A stretch of 64,000 nucleotides of DNA from Pelagibacterium halotolerans B2 (GCF_000230555.1 NC_016078.1:2232001-2296000), one strand, 5' to 3'. Shown: positions 8,185-16,828, numbered from the stretch's first letter. Program-made: numbers and translations. The notes: generated by a model not told the origin, from the letters alone.

Positions 8185-8964
8185 CTATTCCTCATAGGAA
8201 TGACCGGCCCGCAGTCCCTCGCGGACCCGGGCGGCGATTTCGAGGAATTCGGGCGTTTCGCGGATATCGAGCGGCCGTTCCCTGGGGAGCGTTGATTCGA
8301 TCACATCGGTCACCCGGCCCGGACGCGGGCTCATCACCACGATCTTGGTCGAGAGATAAACCGCCTCGGGGATCGAGTGGGTGACGAAACAGATGGTCTT
8401 GCTGGTCTTCGCCCAAAGTTCGAGAAGCTGTTCGTTGAGATGGTCCCGCACGATTTCGTCGAGCGCGCCGAACGGCTCGTCCATCAAGAGCAGATCAGCA
8501 TCGAAGGCCAGCGCGCGGGCAATCGAGGCGCGCTGCTGCATGCCGCCCGAAAGCTGCCAGGGAAATTTCTGCTCGAACCCTGAAAGATTGACCATCTCCA
8601 GCGTCCGCGCGATGCGCTTTTGCTGATCGGCCTTCGAATAGCCCATGATTTCGAGCGGCAGCCCCACATTGCGCTCGATGGTCCGCCACGGATAGAGCGC
8701 CGCGGCCTGAAACACATAGCCGTACGACCGATCCTTGCGGGCCTGTTCGGGGCTGTGGCCATTGACGGTGATCGTGCCCGCTGTCGGCTGTTCGAGATCG
8801 GCGATCACCCGCAGGAACGTCGTCTTCCCGCACCCCGACGGACCGATGAACGATACGAACTCACCCTTGGAAATGGACAGATTGACGTCCGAAAGCGCAT
8901 GCACCGGGCCGTCGGCAGTTTCGAATGTCAGCCCGAGCCCCTTGGCCGATACAACTGAAGTCAT
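8185..8964 (-). CDS. ABC transporter ATP-binding protein (SsuB/TauB type)
   Basis: This 259-residue ATPase energises the importer formed with the two permeases. Walker A GPSGCGKTT is at residues 41-49, the Q-loop VFQAAALYPW near 84, the signature LSGGMQQ near 138, Walker B LLLMDEP near 158, and the switch histidine is in VTHSIPEA. The sequence resembles nitrate/sulfonate/taurine-class ATPases, the class paired with NMT1-like binding proteins. Three bases separate it from the upstream small membrane protein gene and three from the downstream permease gene, in line with one transcript. Confidence 0.92.
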   Translation of the reverse strand: MTSVVSAKGLGLTFETADGPVHALSDVNLSISKGEFVSFIGPSGCGKTTFLRVIADLEQPTAGTITVNGHSPEQARKDRSYGYVFQAAALYPWRTIERNVGLPLEIMGYSKADQQKRIARTLEMVNLSGFEQKFPWQLSGGMQQRASIARALAFDADLLLMDEPFGALDEIVRDHLNEQLLELWAKTSKTICFVTHSIPEAVYLSTKIVVMSPRPGRVTDVIESTLPRERPLDIRETPEFLEIAARVREGLRAGHSYEE

Positions 8965-8967
8965 GCG

Positions 8968-9168
8968 CTAGTCTTTTCCAATTTGATCATCGAAGACGGT
9001 TATCCCTCGCTCGTCCAACAGCCTGTTTATCTTGAATTCGATTGCATGAAGCAGATACGCCACGGCGCCCACACCTAGCGCCACATAGACGGCCGCAAGG
9101 TCATCGCGCCAAGCCGCGACTGCCACCCCGATCGCCACACACAAGCCGATTGCCAAGCGCGTTTTCAA
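8968..9168 (-). CDS. Small membrane protein of the pyrimidine operon
   Basis: This 66-residue protein of unknown function has two hydrophobic segments (residues 4-19 and about 26-43) and a polar tail (EFKINRLLDERGITVFDDQ). The only sensible start is TTG at 9168, with AGGAAA seven bases upstream; it is eight bases beyond the dihydropyrimidinase stop and three bases before the ATPase gene. Tight spacing and shared orientation argue that it is real and co-expressed. It could be an accessory subunit of the importer. No known family is recognised. Confidence 0.65.
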   Translation of the reverse strand: MKTRLAIGLCVAIGVAVAAWRDDLAAVYVALGVGAVAYLLHAIEFKINRLLDERGITVFDDQIGKD

Positions 9169-9176
9169 CTAGTTTC

Positions 9177-10631
9177 CTAAACCCCGCTCGCCGGAATGCC
9201 GCTGCGCTCCACCTTGCGCGGTGCGGTCAGTTCTTTCCACTTGGAAAGCGCTTTGTTCACAGCCTGGAAGGGTTCGCGTGGCACGAACTGGCCATGGCCT
9301 TCCTTGGGCTGAATCACCCCGTCCTCCACGGCCACCCGGCCCCGCGTCAGCGTATAGCGCGGCAGGCCCTTGACGTGTTTGCCCTCGAAGACGTTGTAGT
9401 CGATGGCCGATTGCTGGGATTTGGCCGAAATGGTCTTTCCCTTTTCCGGGTCCCACACAACGATATCGGCATCCGCGCCGACAAGAATGGCGCCCTTTTT
9501 GGGATAGACGTTGAGGATCTTGGCAATGTTGGTCGAGGTGACGGCGACGAATTCGTTCATGGTCAGTCGCCCTGTCGCCACGCCATAGGTCCACAGCATC
9601 GGCATGCGGTCTTCGAGCCCGCCCGTGCCGTTGGGGATCTTGGTGAAATCGCCAACACCCGTGCGCTTCTGCTCGGTTGTGAAGGCGCAATGATCGGTCG
9701 CGACCACCTGCAGCGAGCCTGATTGCAGCCCGGCCCACAGCGAATCCTGATGCGCCTTGTTGCGGAAAGGCGGGCTCATGACGCGGCGGGCGGCATGGTC
9801 CCAATCCTTGTCGAAATATTCTGACTCATCGAGCGTCAGATGCTGGATCAGCGGCTCGCCATAGACTCGTTTGCCCTGCTGGCGCGCCCTTCGGATCGCC
9901 TCATGGCTTTCCTCGCAGGAGGTGTGAACGACATAGAGCGGCACTCCGGCCATATCGGCGATCATGATCGCCCGATTGGTGGCTTCGCCCTCGACCTGCG
10001 GCGGGCGGGAATAGGCATGGCCCTCCGGCCCGTTATTGCCGGCGGCCAGAAGTTTCGCCGAAAGATCGGCGACCACATCGCCGTTTTCGGCGTGGACCAA
10101 GGGCATGGCACCAAGCTCGGCGCAACGCTGGAACGAGGCATACATCTCGTCGTCCTGCACCATCAGCGCGCCTTTATACGCCATGAAGTGCTTGAAGGTG
10201 TTGATGCCTTTTTCCTTAACGACCGTTTCCATCTCATCGAACACCTGCTCGCTCCACCAAGTGATCGCCATGTGATAGGAATAATCGCAATGGGCGCGGC
10301 CAGACTTGTTATCCCACATCGACAGCGCTTCGAGCAGGCTCTGATTGGGGCTGGGCAGGCAGAAATCGACAACCATCGTCGTCCCACCCGCCAGCGCGGC
10401 ACGGGTGCCGGATTCAAAATCGTCGGATGAATAGGTGCCCATGAAGGGCATTTCCAGATGCACATGCGGATCGATCCCGCCCGGCATCACATAGCATCCC
10501 GAGGCATCGAGCACGGTATCGCCAGACAGGTTCGGCCCGATCTCGACGATGGTCTCGCCTTCGATTTTGATATCGGCGGTGTAGGTCAGATCGGCGGTGA
10601 CGATGGTGCCGTTCTTGATGACTGTGCTCAT
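9177..10631 (-). CDS. hydA: Dihydropyrimidinase (D-hydantoinase)
   Basis: This 484-residue amidohydrolase opens the ring of dihydrouracil or dihydrothymine to give N-carbamoyl-beta-alanine or its methyl analogue. The dinuclear metal site is visible: His56 and His58 in GGIDPHVHLE, the carboxylated Lys153 in HFMAYKGALM, further histidines in LVHAEN and VVHTSCEES, and the aspartate in VATDHCAFT. The frame is open further upstream, but the ATG at 10631 has an AGGA ribosome binding site and the family's usual N-terminus (VIKNGTIVTADLTYTADI). The start overlaps the DUF559 stop by four bases (ATGA). Pathway neighbours are the carbamoyl-amide hydrolase, aminotransferase and MmsA genes. Confidence 0.93.
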   Translation of the reverse strand: MSTVIKNGTIVTADLTYTADIKIEGETIVEIGPNLSGDTVLDASGCYVMPGGIDPHVHLEMPFMGTYSSDDFESGTRAALAGGTTMVVDFCLPSPNQSLLEALSMWDNKSGRAHCDYSYHMAITWWSEQVFDEMETVVKEKGINTFKHFMAYKGALMVQDDEMYASFQRCAELGAMPLVHAENGDVVADLSAKLLAAGNNGPEGHAYSRPPQVEGEATNRAIMIADMAGVPLYVVHTSCEESHEAIRRARQQGKRVYGEPLIQHLTLDESEYFDKDWDHAARRVMSPPFRNKAHQDSLWAGLQSGSLQVVATDHCAFTTEQKRTGVGDFTKIPNGTGGLEDRMPMLWTYGVATGRLTMNEFVAVTSTNIAKILNVYPKKGAILVGADADIVVWDPEKGKTISAKSQQSAIDYNVFEGKHVKGLPRYTLTRGRVAVEDGVIQPKEGHGQFVPREPFQAVNKALSKWKELTAPRKVERSGIPASGV

Positions 10632-11164
10632 GATGATTCCTTTTGAATTTGGTCTTGAGGTGCGGGGTGGTATCGGACACCCACTGGACCTCGTCGTTCC
10701 AGCACCTCCAATACCGCCGTCAATACACCATCGGTTTCCTGCAAAACCTCGTTGTTCCAAAAGCGCAGAACGCTATAGCCCTCGGCATTCAGGGTCTTGG
10801 TTCGCTTTGCGTCCGAAATTGAGTTCGCATGCTGACTTCCATCGACTTCGACAACGAGCATGGCTTCACGACAGACGAAATCGACATAGAACCCTGCAAT
10901 GGGAAACTGGCGGACAAATTTCCATCCCGCCAGTTGCCGATTGCGCAGGCGATGCCAGAGCTGGGTTTCCGCGTCCGTCGCGCTGCGGCGCAAACGACGG
11001 GCGATCCTGTTCCTGGCAAGCGCTGTCCCCTCCCCCTGCCTGCCGGCATCCCTCTCCCCAAAGGGGCGAGAGACTCCAGCGTTGCCACCGCTACGGCCTG
11101 CCCCCTCTCCCCGCTGGGGAGAGGGCTGGGGTGAGGGGCTGCTGAGCTTGCGCGGTTCACTCAC
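10628..11164 (-). CDS. DUF559 (Vsr-like) endonuclease-domain protein wedged in the operon
   Basis: The 178-residue frame carries a DUF559 domain from about residue 52. It has the restriction-endonuclease-like core in AGFYVDFVCREAMLVVEVDG (D, E and D positions) and SVLRFWNNEVL. Its role is unknown. It fills the gap between two pathway genes exactly: its GTG start overlaps the upstream TGA, and its TGA overlaps the ATG of dihydropyrimidinase. The first 50 or so residues (for example SPSPQPSPQRGEGAG) are encoded by a palindromic repeat (11027-11138) and are unlikely to fold. No better start codon is visible before the domain. It is probably a repeat-linked insertion that kept translational coupling. 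Confidence 0.75.
   Translation of the reverse strand: MSEPRKLSSPSPQPSPQRGEGAGRSGGNAGVSRPFGERDAGRQGEGTALARNRIARRLRRSATDAETQLWHRLRNRQLAGWKFVRQFPIAGFYVDFVCREAMLVVEVDGSQHANSISDAKRTKTLNAEGYSVLRFWNNEVLQETDGVLTAVLEVLERRGPVGVRYHPAPQDQIQKESS
11027..11138. repeat. Palindromic element, CCCCTCACCC/CTCTCCCC family
   Basis: This element of about 112 bp has GGGGAGAGGG cores near both ends in opposite orientation, and a strong hairpin of 10-bp arms at 11103-11112 and 11116-11125. Related sequence occurs at 52943-53069 and as a fragment at 51875-51898. It encodes the N-terminal tail of the DUF559 protein. Such elements are common in GC-rich proteobacterial genomes; their mobility mechanism is not known to me. 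Confidence 0.7.
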
Positions 11165-12411
11165 CCCACGATCTCCGCCGTCTCAACCACAGCATGCAGC
11201 AGAACATCGGCGCCGGCCGTCGCCCATTCTTTGGAAATATCCTCGGCCTCGTTGTGGCTCAGCCCATCGACGCAGGGGCACATGACCATGGCCGTCGGAT
11301 AGAGCTTGTTGATCCAGCACGCGTCGTGCCCGGCACCCGAGACGATGTCGCGATGCGAATAGCCGAGCCGTTCGGCGGCGTTGCGGACCGCTGTGACGCA
11401 ACCCTCGTCGAAGGTGACGGGATCGAAATGGCCGGCCACCTCGATTTCCATGCCCAGCCCCAATTCCTCGGCGATCTTTGGAGCCTCGGTTTCGAACCGG
11501 GCCTTCATCGCGTCGAGCACCTCCTGGTGCGGGGTGCGGAAATCGATGGTGAAGACCACCTTGCCGGGGATCACATTGCGGGAATTGGGATAGACGTCGC
11601 AATGGCCGATGGCCCCCACCGCCTCGGGCTGATGGCTCATGGCGATCTGGTGGACCAGCTCTGTCATCCGCGCCATGCCCAGCCCGGCGTTCCTGCGCAT
11701 CGGCATCGGGGTCGAGCCGGTATGGGCGTCCTTGCCGGTCAGCGTCACCTGCAGCCACCAGAGCCCCTGCCCGTGGGTGACGACGCCGATATCCTTGCCT
11801 TCGGCTTCGAGGATCGGACCCTGTTCGATATGAAGCTCGAAAAACGCCTTCATCTTGCGCGTGCCGACCTCTTCGTCACCGACCCAGCCGATGCGCTTGA
11901 GTTCATCGCCGAATTTGAGCCCCTTGGCATCGACCCGGTCATAGGCCCAATCGAGTTCGTGCACGCCAGCGAAAACGCCTGAGGCCAGCATGGCGGGCGC
12001 AAAGCGGGTGCCCTCCTCATTGGTCCAGTTGGTCACGACGATAGGGTGTTTTGTCTTGATGTCGAGATCGTTGAGCGTGCGGATCAATTCGAGCCCGCCT
12101 AAAACGCCGAGCACGCCATCATATTTCCCGCCGGTCGGCTGGGTGTCGAGGTGAGACCCCACGTAAACCGGCAGCGCGCCAGGGTCGGTGCCCTCGCGGC
12201 GCGCAAACATGGTGCCCATCTTGTCGACGCCCATTTCGAGCCCCGCCTCGTCGCACCAGCGCTGAAACAGCTCGCGCCCAACCTTATCGGCATCGGTCAG
12301 CGTCTGGCGGTTGTTGCCGCCGGCCACGCCGGGGCCGATCCTGGCCATTTCCATTATGGAGTCCCAGAGCCTGTCGCCGTTGACCTTTAGATTGTCTCCG
12401 AGTGTCGCCAT
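11161..12411 (-). CDS. Zn-dependent M20-family hydrolase, probable beta-ureidopropionase
   Basis: This 416-residue enzyme is predicted to hydrolyse N-carbamoyl-beta-alanine to beta-alanine, CO2 and ammonia. The family includes beta-ureidopropionase (PydC), allantoate amidohydrolase and L-carbamoylases. Metal-site motifs are GSHLDTQPTGGKYDGVLGV (His and bridging Asp), NEEGTRF, ELHIEQGPILE and the C-terminal SGAGHDACW and GLSHNEAE. The start at 12411 gives the usual N-terminus; the frame is open upstream but without support. It sits 25 bases after mmsA and overlaps the DUF559 gene by four bases. Next to dihydropyrimidinase and an omega-aminotransferase, the beta-ureidopropionase role is favoured over allantoate hydrolysis. 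Confidence 0.88.
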   Translation of the reverse strand: MATLGDNLKVNGDRLWDSIMEMARIGPGVAGGNNRQTLTDADKVGRELFQRWCDEAGLEMGVDKMGTMFARREGTDPGALPVYVGSHLDTQPTGGKYDGVLGVLGGLELIRTLNDLDIKTKHPIVVTNWTNEEGTRFAPAMLASGVFAGVHELDWAYDRVDAKGLKFGDELKRIGWVGDEEVGTRKMKAFFELHIEQGPILEAEGKDIGVVTHGQGLWWLQVTLTGKDAHTGSTPMPMRRNAGLGMARMTELVHQIAMSHQPEAVGAIGHCDVYPNSRNVIPGKVVFTIDFRTPHQEVLDAMKARFETEAPKIAEELGLGMEIEVAGHFDPVTFDEGCVTAVRNAAERLGYSHRDIVSGAGHDACWINKLYPTAMVMCPCVDGLSHNEAEDISKEWATAGADVLLHAVVETAEIVG

Positions 12412-12436
12412 GCTCTTTGCTCCCGTCTTTGAAATA

Positions 12437-13930
12437 TCAGAGGGTTGGAAATGTAAATTGCGCGCCCGACTTGATGCCGGCCGGCCAGCGCGTCGTGACA
12501 GTCTTGAGCCGCGTATAAAAATGTACGCCCTCGGGACCGTAAATCGAGTGATCCCCAAACAGGGACCGCTTCCAGCCGCCGAAGGAATGATAGGCCACCG
12601 GGACGGGAATAGGGACGTTGACGCCAACCATGCCGACCTCGATGCGGTCGGCGAAATCGCGCGCCGCGTCGCCGTCGCGGGTGAAGATCGCAACGCCGTT
12701 TCCGTATTCGTGTTCGTTGATCATCCTGACCGCATCGCCGTAATCGGGCGCGCGGACGACGGAGAGGACCGGGCCGAAAATCTCCTCCTTGTAGATGGTC
12801 ATGTCCGGCGTCACGCGGTCGAACAGCGTACCGCCGACATAATACCCGTCCTCATAGCCCTGCAGCTTGAACCCGCGTCCATCGATGACCAGTTCGGCGC
12901 CCTCTTCGACACCTTTGTCGATATAGCCCAGCACCTTGTCGCGGTGCATGGCTGTCACAAGAGGACCCATCTCGGCGTCCTTGTCGGTCGCCGGGCCGAT
13001 TTTCAGGCTCTCGACGCGCGGCTTGAGCCTTTCGATCAGCGCATCGGCTGTCTTTTCGCCCACCGGCACGGCCACCGAAATCGCCATGCAGCGCTCCCCA
13101 GCGGATCCGTACCCGGCACCCATTAAAGCGTCGGCTGCCTGGTCCAGATCCGCATCGGGGAGGATCACCATGTGGTTTTTCGCGCCGCCCAGCGCCTGAA
13201 CGCGCTTTCCGGCTTTCGTGCCACGTTGATAGACATATTCGGCGATTGGCGTGGAACCCACAAAGCTCACCGCCTTGATGTCGGGATGGTCTAAAATGTG
13301 ATCGACGGCTTCCTTGTCGCCGTGAACGATATTGAGCACGCCCTCGGGCAGCCCGGCCTCCATGAACAAATTCCAGGCCAGCATCGGCGCCGACGGATCG
13401 CGCTCGGAGGGCTTCAGTATGAAGGTATTGCCGCAGGCAATGGCCGAAGGATACATCCACATCGGCACCATGGCCGGAAAGTTGAACGGGGTGATCCCCG
13501 CAACGACGCCCAGCGGCTGACGGTCGGCATAGGCATCGATGGCAGGGCCGACATTGCGGGTGAAGGTCCCCTTCAAAAGCTCGGGGATGCCGCAGGCATA
13601 TTCCACGCACTCGATGCCGCGCTGCACTTCGCCCAAAGCGTCGTCATGGGTCTTACCGTGCTCGCGCGAGATTTCCCGCGCCAGATCGGCGGCGTGCCGG
13701 TCGAGCAGTTCCTTGAACCGAAACATCACCCGCGCCCGCTTGAGCGGCGGTGTGGCGCCCCAGGCGGGCTGGGCGGCCTTGGCCGATGCCACAGCCTCAT
13801 CGATCTCGGCATTTGTCGAAAGCGGCAACTGCGCAATCTGCTCGCCGGTCGCCGGATTATAAACGGCCGATTTGCGCGTCGAGGACGACGCGACACGTTT
13901 GCCGCCTATGGCGTTTTCGATGATCTGCAT
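12437..13930 (-). CDS. mmsA: CoA-acylating (methyl)malonate-semialdehyde dehydrogenase
   Basis: This 497-residue aldehyde dehydrogenase converts malonate semialdehyde to acetyl-CoA (and the methyl form to propionyl-CoA) with NAD and CoA. The catalytic Cys281 lies in [17 protein letters not shown], and the MmsA-type N-terminus is [20 protein letters not shown]. The motifs [20 protein letters not shown] and [20 protein letters not shown] are also typical. It follows the aminotransferase gene by three bases. In this operon it would finish reductive pyrimidine breakdown by disposing of the semialdehyde made from beta-alanine. It could also serve valine or inositol catabolism. Confidence 0.94.
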   Translation of the reverse strand: MQIIENAIGGKRVASSSTRKSAVYNPATGEQIAQLPLSTNAEIDEAVASAKAAQPAWGATPPLKRARVMFRFKELLDRHAADLAREISREHGKTHDDALGEVQRGIECVEYACGIPELLKGTFTRNVGPAIDAYADRQPLGVVAGITPFNFPAMVPMWMYPSAIACGNTFILKPSERDPSAPMLAWNLFMEAGLPEGVLNIVHGDKEAVDHILDHPDIKAVSFVGSTPIAEYVYQRGTKAGKRVQALGGAKNHMVILPDADLDQAADALMGAGYGSAGERCMAISVAVPVGEKTADALIERLKPRVESLKIGPATDKDAEMGPLVTAMHRDKVLGYIDKGVEEGAELVIDGRGFKLQGYEDGYYVGGTLFDRVTPDMTIYKEEIFGPVLSVVRAPDYGDAVRMINEHEYGNGVAIFTRDGDAARDFADRIEVGMVGVNVPIPVPVAYHSFGGWKRSLFGDHSIYGPEGVHFYTRLKTVTTRWPAGIKSGAQFTFPTL

Positions 13931-13933
13931 GGC

Positions 13934-15262
13934 TCAATCCACCTCCCCGAGGACCGTGCGAATGGTATCGACGATTTGGTCGATGTGTTGTTTTTCCACG
14001 ATCAGCGGCGGCGAAAGCGCGATGATATCGCCCGTCGTGCGGATCAGAACGCCTTTTTCGAAGGCCTTCACGAAAGCTGAGAACGCGCGTTTTGTCGGCT
14101 CGCCGGCAATCGGTTCAAGTTCGATTGCCCCCACGAGCCCGATATTGCGCACGTCGATCACATGCGGCGCGCCTTTGAGCGAATGCAGCGCCTCCTCGAA
14201 ATAGGGCCCAAGCTCGGCGCCCCGGGTCAGAAGGCCTTCCTGCTTGTAGGTCTCGAGCGTTGCCAGCCCCGCCGCCGAGGCGATCGGATTGCCCGAATAG
14301 GTATAGCCGTGGAAAAATTCGATCAGGTGTTCAGGACCGGTCATGAAGGCGTCGTGGATTTTCGACGAGGTGAACACCGCGCCCATGGGAATGACCCCAT
14401 TGGTCAGCCCCTTGGCGGTGACCATGATATCTGGGGTGACCCCGAAATAGTCGGCGCCGAACGGGGTGCCCAGCCGCCCGTATCCGGTGATGACCTCATC
14501 GAAGATCAGCAATATGCCGTGCCTGTCGCAAATCTCGCGCAGGCGCTTGAGATATCCCGGTGGCGGGATCAGAACCCCCGTAGACCCCGCCACCGGCTCG
14601 ACGATCACCGCAGCGATCGTCGAAGCGTCATGGAGCGTGACGATGCGCTCCAGTTCCTCGGCCAGTTCCACCCCATGCTGCGGCTCACCGCGCGAAAAGG
14701 CATTTTTGGCCGGTAAGTGCGTGTGCGGCAGATGATCGACGCCAGTCAGAAGCGTACCGAACATCTTGCGGTTGGCAACGATACCACCGACCGAAATGCC
14801 CCCGAAATTGACCCCGTGATAGCCGCGCTCACGCCCGATCAATCGCGTACGCGAGCCCTGCCCGATCGCCTTCTGGTAAGCCAGCGCCACCTTGAGCGCC
14901 GTTTCCACCGATTCGGACCCTGAATTGGTGAACAGCACATGGTCGAGCCCGTCGGGCGCCAGATCGACCAGCCTGTTGGCAAGCTCGAACGCCTTGGGAT
15001 GGCCCATCTGGAAGGCCGGCGCGTAGTCGAGTTCGGCCGCCTGACTGGCAATGGCCTCGGTGATCAGCGGCCGGCAGTGACCGGCATTGACGCACCAAAG
15101 GCCAGCGGTGCCGTCGAGCACCTCGCGCCCGTCGGCGGTCGTGTAGTGCATGTCCTTGGCAACCACGAACATGCGCGGGCTTTTCTTGAACTGCCGGTTG
15201 GCCGTGAACGGCATCCAGAAGGCATTGAGATCATTGGGGATGGACTGAGCGCCCTGCGACAT
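13934..15262 (-). CDS. Omega-aminotransferase, probable beta-alanine:pyruvate transaminase
   Basis: This 442-residue class III PLP enzyme is predicted to move the amino group of beta-alanine to pyruvate, giving malonate semialdehyde and alanine. The N-terminal WMPFTANRQFKKSPRM is typical of omega-amino-acid:pyruvate transaminases. The PLP site includes Asp255 in IFDEVITGYGRLG and the Schiff-base Lys284 in VTAKGLTNGVIPMG. It is the first gene of the leftward pyrimidine operon. The RutR-like operator region (15316-15351) lies 54-89 bases upstream, and rutR diverges from the same intergenic region. Taurine or putrescine could be alternative substrates, but mmsA next door supports beta-alanine. 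Confidence 0.9.
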   Translation of the reverse strand: MSQGAQSIPNDLNAFWMPFTANRQFKKSPRMFVVAKDMHYTTADGREVLDGTAGLWCVNAGHCRPLITEAIASQAAELDYAPAFQMGHPKAFELANRLVDLAPDGLDHVLFTNSGSESVETALKVALAYQKAIGQGSRTRLIGRERGYHGVNFGGISVGGIVANRKMFGTLLTGVDHLPHTHLPAKNAFSRGEPQHGVELAEELERIVTLHDASTIAAVIVEPVAGSTGVLIPPPGYLKRLREICDRHGILLIFDEVITGYGRLGTPFGADYFGVTPDIMVTAKGLTNGVIPMGAVFTSSKIHDAFMTGPEHLIEFFHGYTYSGNPIASAAGLATLETYKQEGLLTRGAELGPYFEEALHSLKGAPHVIDVRNIGLVGAIELEPIAGEPTKRAFSAFVKAFEKGVLIRTTGDIIALSPPLIVEKQHIDQIVDTIRTVLGEVD

Positions 15263-15315
15263 GAATATTCCCTCTCCGACGCTTCCGGGACATTTCCGGC
15301 GGCCGGTTGTTGATT

Positions 15316-15351
15316 TCGGTCAGAATTTTTTTGACCGATTGGAAAAATTCT
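15316..15351. promoter_or_regulatory. Compound RutR-like operator between the pyrimidine operon and rutR
   Basis: TTGACCGATTGGAAAA at 15331-15346 matches 11 of 14 defined positions of the RutR consensus. Two further symmetries overlap it. One is TCGGTCA (15316-15322) with TGACCGA (15332-15338). The other is AGAATTTTT (15322-15330) with AAAAATTCT (15343-15351). It is placed to control both divergent transcripts. The symmetries are directly seen; the regulator assignment is inferred. Confidence 0.6.
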
Positions 15352-15472
15352 AGCACTCTCAATGCAAGGTTCAAGGGGTATAATTTCCAGACTCGCTCCG
15401 GGTCTCGGAAATGGCTGTGAACCGGTTCAGGATTCCGGCTCCGGAGTTCTTCATGGGAGGCAACGGCCGAAA

Positions 15473-16114
15473 ATGACCACCGACGCAGAGGCGCCAAGGC
15501 CCATAACCCGGATCCAGCGCGAAAAGCAGGAAGTCATCCTCGAAGCCGCTCTGGACGTTTTTTCCCAGTTCGGTTTCCGCGGCTCGACCATCGACCAGAT
15601 CGCCGAGGCGGCGGGCATGAGCAAGCCCAATCTGCTCTATTATTTCAAATCCAAGGAAGATATCCACGCCCCGCTGCTGGCGCGCATTCTCGACACATGG
15701 CTCGAACCGCTCCGCGAGATGGACCCAGATGGCGATCCTCTGCCCGAGATCCAGTCCTATATCCGCCGCAAGCTCGAGATGAGCCGTGATTTTCCCCGCG
15801 AGAGCCGACTGTTCGCCAATGAAATGCTGCGCGGCGCCCCGGGCTTTTACGACATCCTGCACACCGACCTCAAAGACCTGGTCGACGAGAAGGTCAAGAT
15901 CATCAAGGGCTGGATGGCCGAGGGCAAGGTCGCCAAGGCCGATCCCTATCACCTTATCTTTTCCATCTGGGCGACGACACAGCACTATGCCGATTTCGAC
16001 ATCCAGGTGAAGGCCGTGCTCGGCCGCGAACGCGGTGGCGAGGGACGATTCGAGGATGCCGCGCGCTTTCTCGACCAGTTGTTCCTGCACGGGCTCAGCC
16101 CGAAGAAACGTTGA
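15473..16114 (+). CDS. rutR: TetR-family regulator of pyrimidine catabolism (RutR-like)
   Basis: This 213-residue repressor-type protein has an N-terminal TetR helix-turn-helix (FGFRGSTIDQIAEAAGMSKP, about residues 37-56). The ligand domain contains HLIFSIWATTQHYADF, close to what I recall of E. coli RutR, which binds uracil and thymine. The chosen ATG gives a normal TetR N-terminus (MTTDAEAPRPITRIQREKQ); the frame is open further upstream to 15362 without a ribosome binding site. It diverges from the pyrimidine operon, with a RutR-like operator between them. A second box before the 5'-nucleotidase gene suggests a small regulon. The usual Rut operon enzymes (rutABCDEF) are absent; reductive-pathway genes are present instead. 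Confidence 0.85.
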   Translation: MTTDAEAPRPITRIQREKQEVILEAALDVFSQFGFRGSTIDQIAEAAGMSKPNLLYYFKSKEDIHAPLLARILDTWLEPLREMDPDGDPLPEIQSYIRRKLEMSRDFPRESRLFANEMLRGAPGFYDILHTDLKDLVDEKVKIIKGWMAEGKVAKADPYHLIFSIWATTQHYADFDIQVKAVLGRERGGEGRFEDAARFLDQLFLHGLSPKKR

Positions 16115-16130
16115 ACCGGACTTCGCAATG

Positions 16131-16173
16131 AAAAAGACCCTGTATGCAGCTTTGGCGCTCTGCATACAGGGTC
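16131..16173 (-). terminator. Rho-independent terminator, downstream of rirA
   Basis: Perfect 14-bp arms (16136-16149 and 16160-16173) enclose a 10-base loop. Read on the minus strand, the stem is followed by TTTTT. It lies 115 bases beyond the rirA stop and just after the rutR stop, so it ends leftward transcripts and may also shield rutR. Confidence 0.75.
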
Positions 16174-16287
16174 AAGGGGCAGGCCTCACTCCTGCAAGAC
16201 CGTGTCTAGCGCATCAAAACATGACTGTAAAGATCATATTTTGAATGCCGCGAATTTTTTGTCGGCAACGTCAATCCGGAGTGAATG

Positions 16288-16743
16288 TCAGTTCAGTTCC
16301 ATGCCCAGCATTTCAATGCCGAGACGCGAGCGCATGGCGCGGCGCTTGTCGGTGAGATCGGCGATTGTGTAGGAGCGCAAAACGGCAAAGAACGCTTCGA
16401 GCGCTTCGTGCAGCGCGCCATTAAGCTCGCATCCTCCGACCAACGGACAACTGGTTTCCCCACCCTCGAAACATTCGGCCAGCGCAAAATTCTCTTCGGT
16501 CAGGGAAATGACGTCGAGCAGGGTGATCTCCGCGGCAGGACGCGCCAGGCGCACGCCACCGTGGCGGCCACGCACGGTTTCGAGAATGTCGTTCTCGACA
16601 AGCGGCTTGATGAGCTTGAACAGGAACAATTCGGAAATCCCGTAAGCCTTGGCGATATCGGCAACGCGCGAAAGATCGGGCGCATTGATGGCGCAATACA
16701 TAAGCGTCCGAACTGCATAGCTCGATTGGCGTGTCAGTCTCAT
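16288..16743 (-). CDS. rirA: Rrf2-family iron-sulfur regulator, RirA-like
   Basis: This 151-residue regulator begins with the RirA-type winged-helix region (MRLTRQSSYAVRTLMYCAIN). It carries three cysteines at 91, 99 and 105 (AECFEGGETSCPLVGGC), the same positions I recall as cluster ligands in Rhizobium RirA. RirA senses iron through an Fe-S cluster and represses iron-uptake genes when iron is plentiful. No iron-uptake gene is adjacent here, so its targets lie elsewhere. An AT-rich stretch upstream (16829-16854) probably holds its promoter. The related NsrR and IscR families are less likely, given the start and cysteine spacing. Confidence 0.87.
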   Translation of the reverse strand: MRLTRQSSYAVRTLMYCAINAPDLSRVADIAKAYGISELFLFKLIKPLVENDILETVRGRHGGVRLARPAAEITLLDVISLTEENFALAECFEGGETSCPLVGGCELNGALHEALEAFFAVLRSYTIADLTDKRRAMRSRLGIEMLGMELN

Positions 16744-16828
16744 CGGTCATGCCCTGTCATTAAAAGCGCCAAAGCGCCGGGGAATCTGTGTTCAACGCAC
16801 AATATCGCTTCATGCGTCGAGGTCAAAG

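Noticed and set aside
16809..16826. Possible RutR site upstream of the nucleoside hydrolase gene
   Set aside because: Only one half-site (GGTCAA at 16821-16826) is present. The other half does not match, so it is not called a RutR box.
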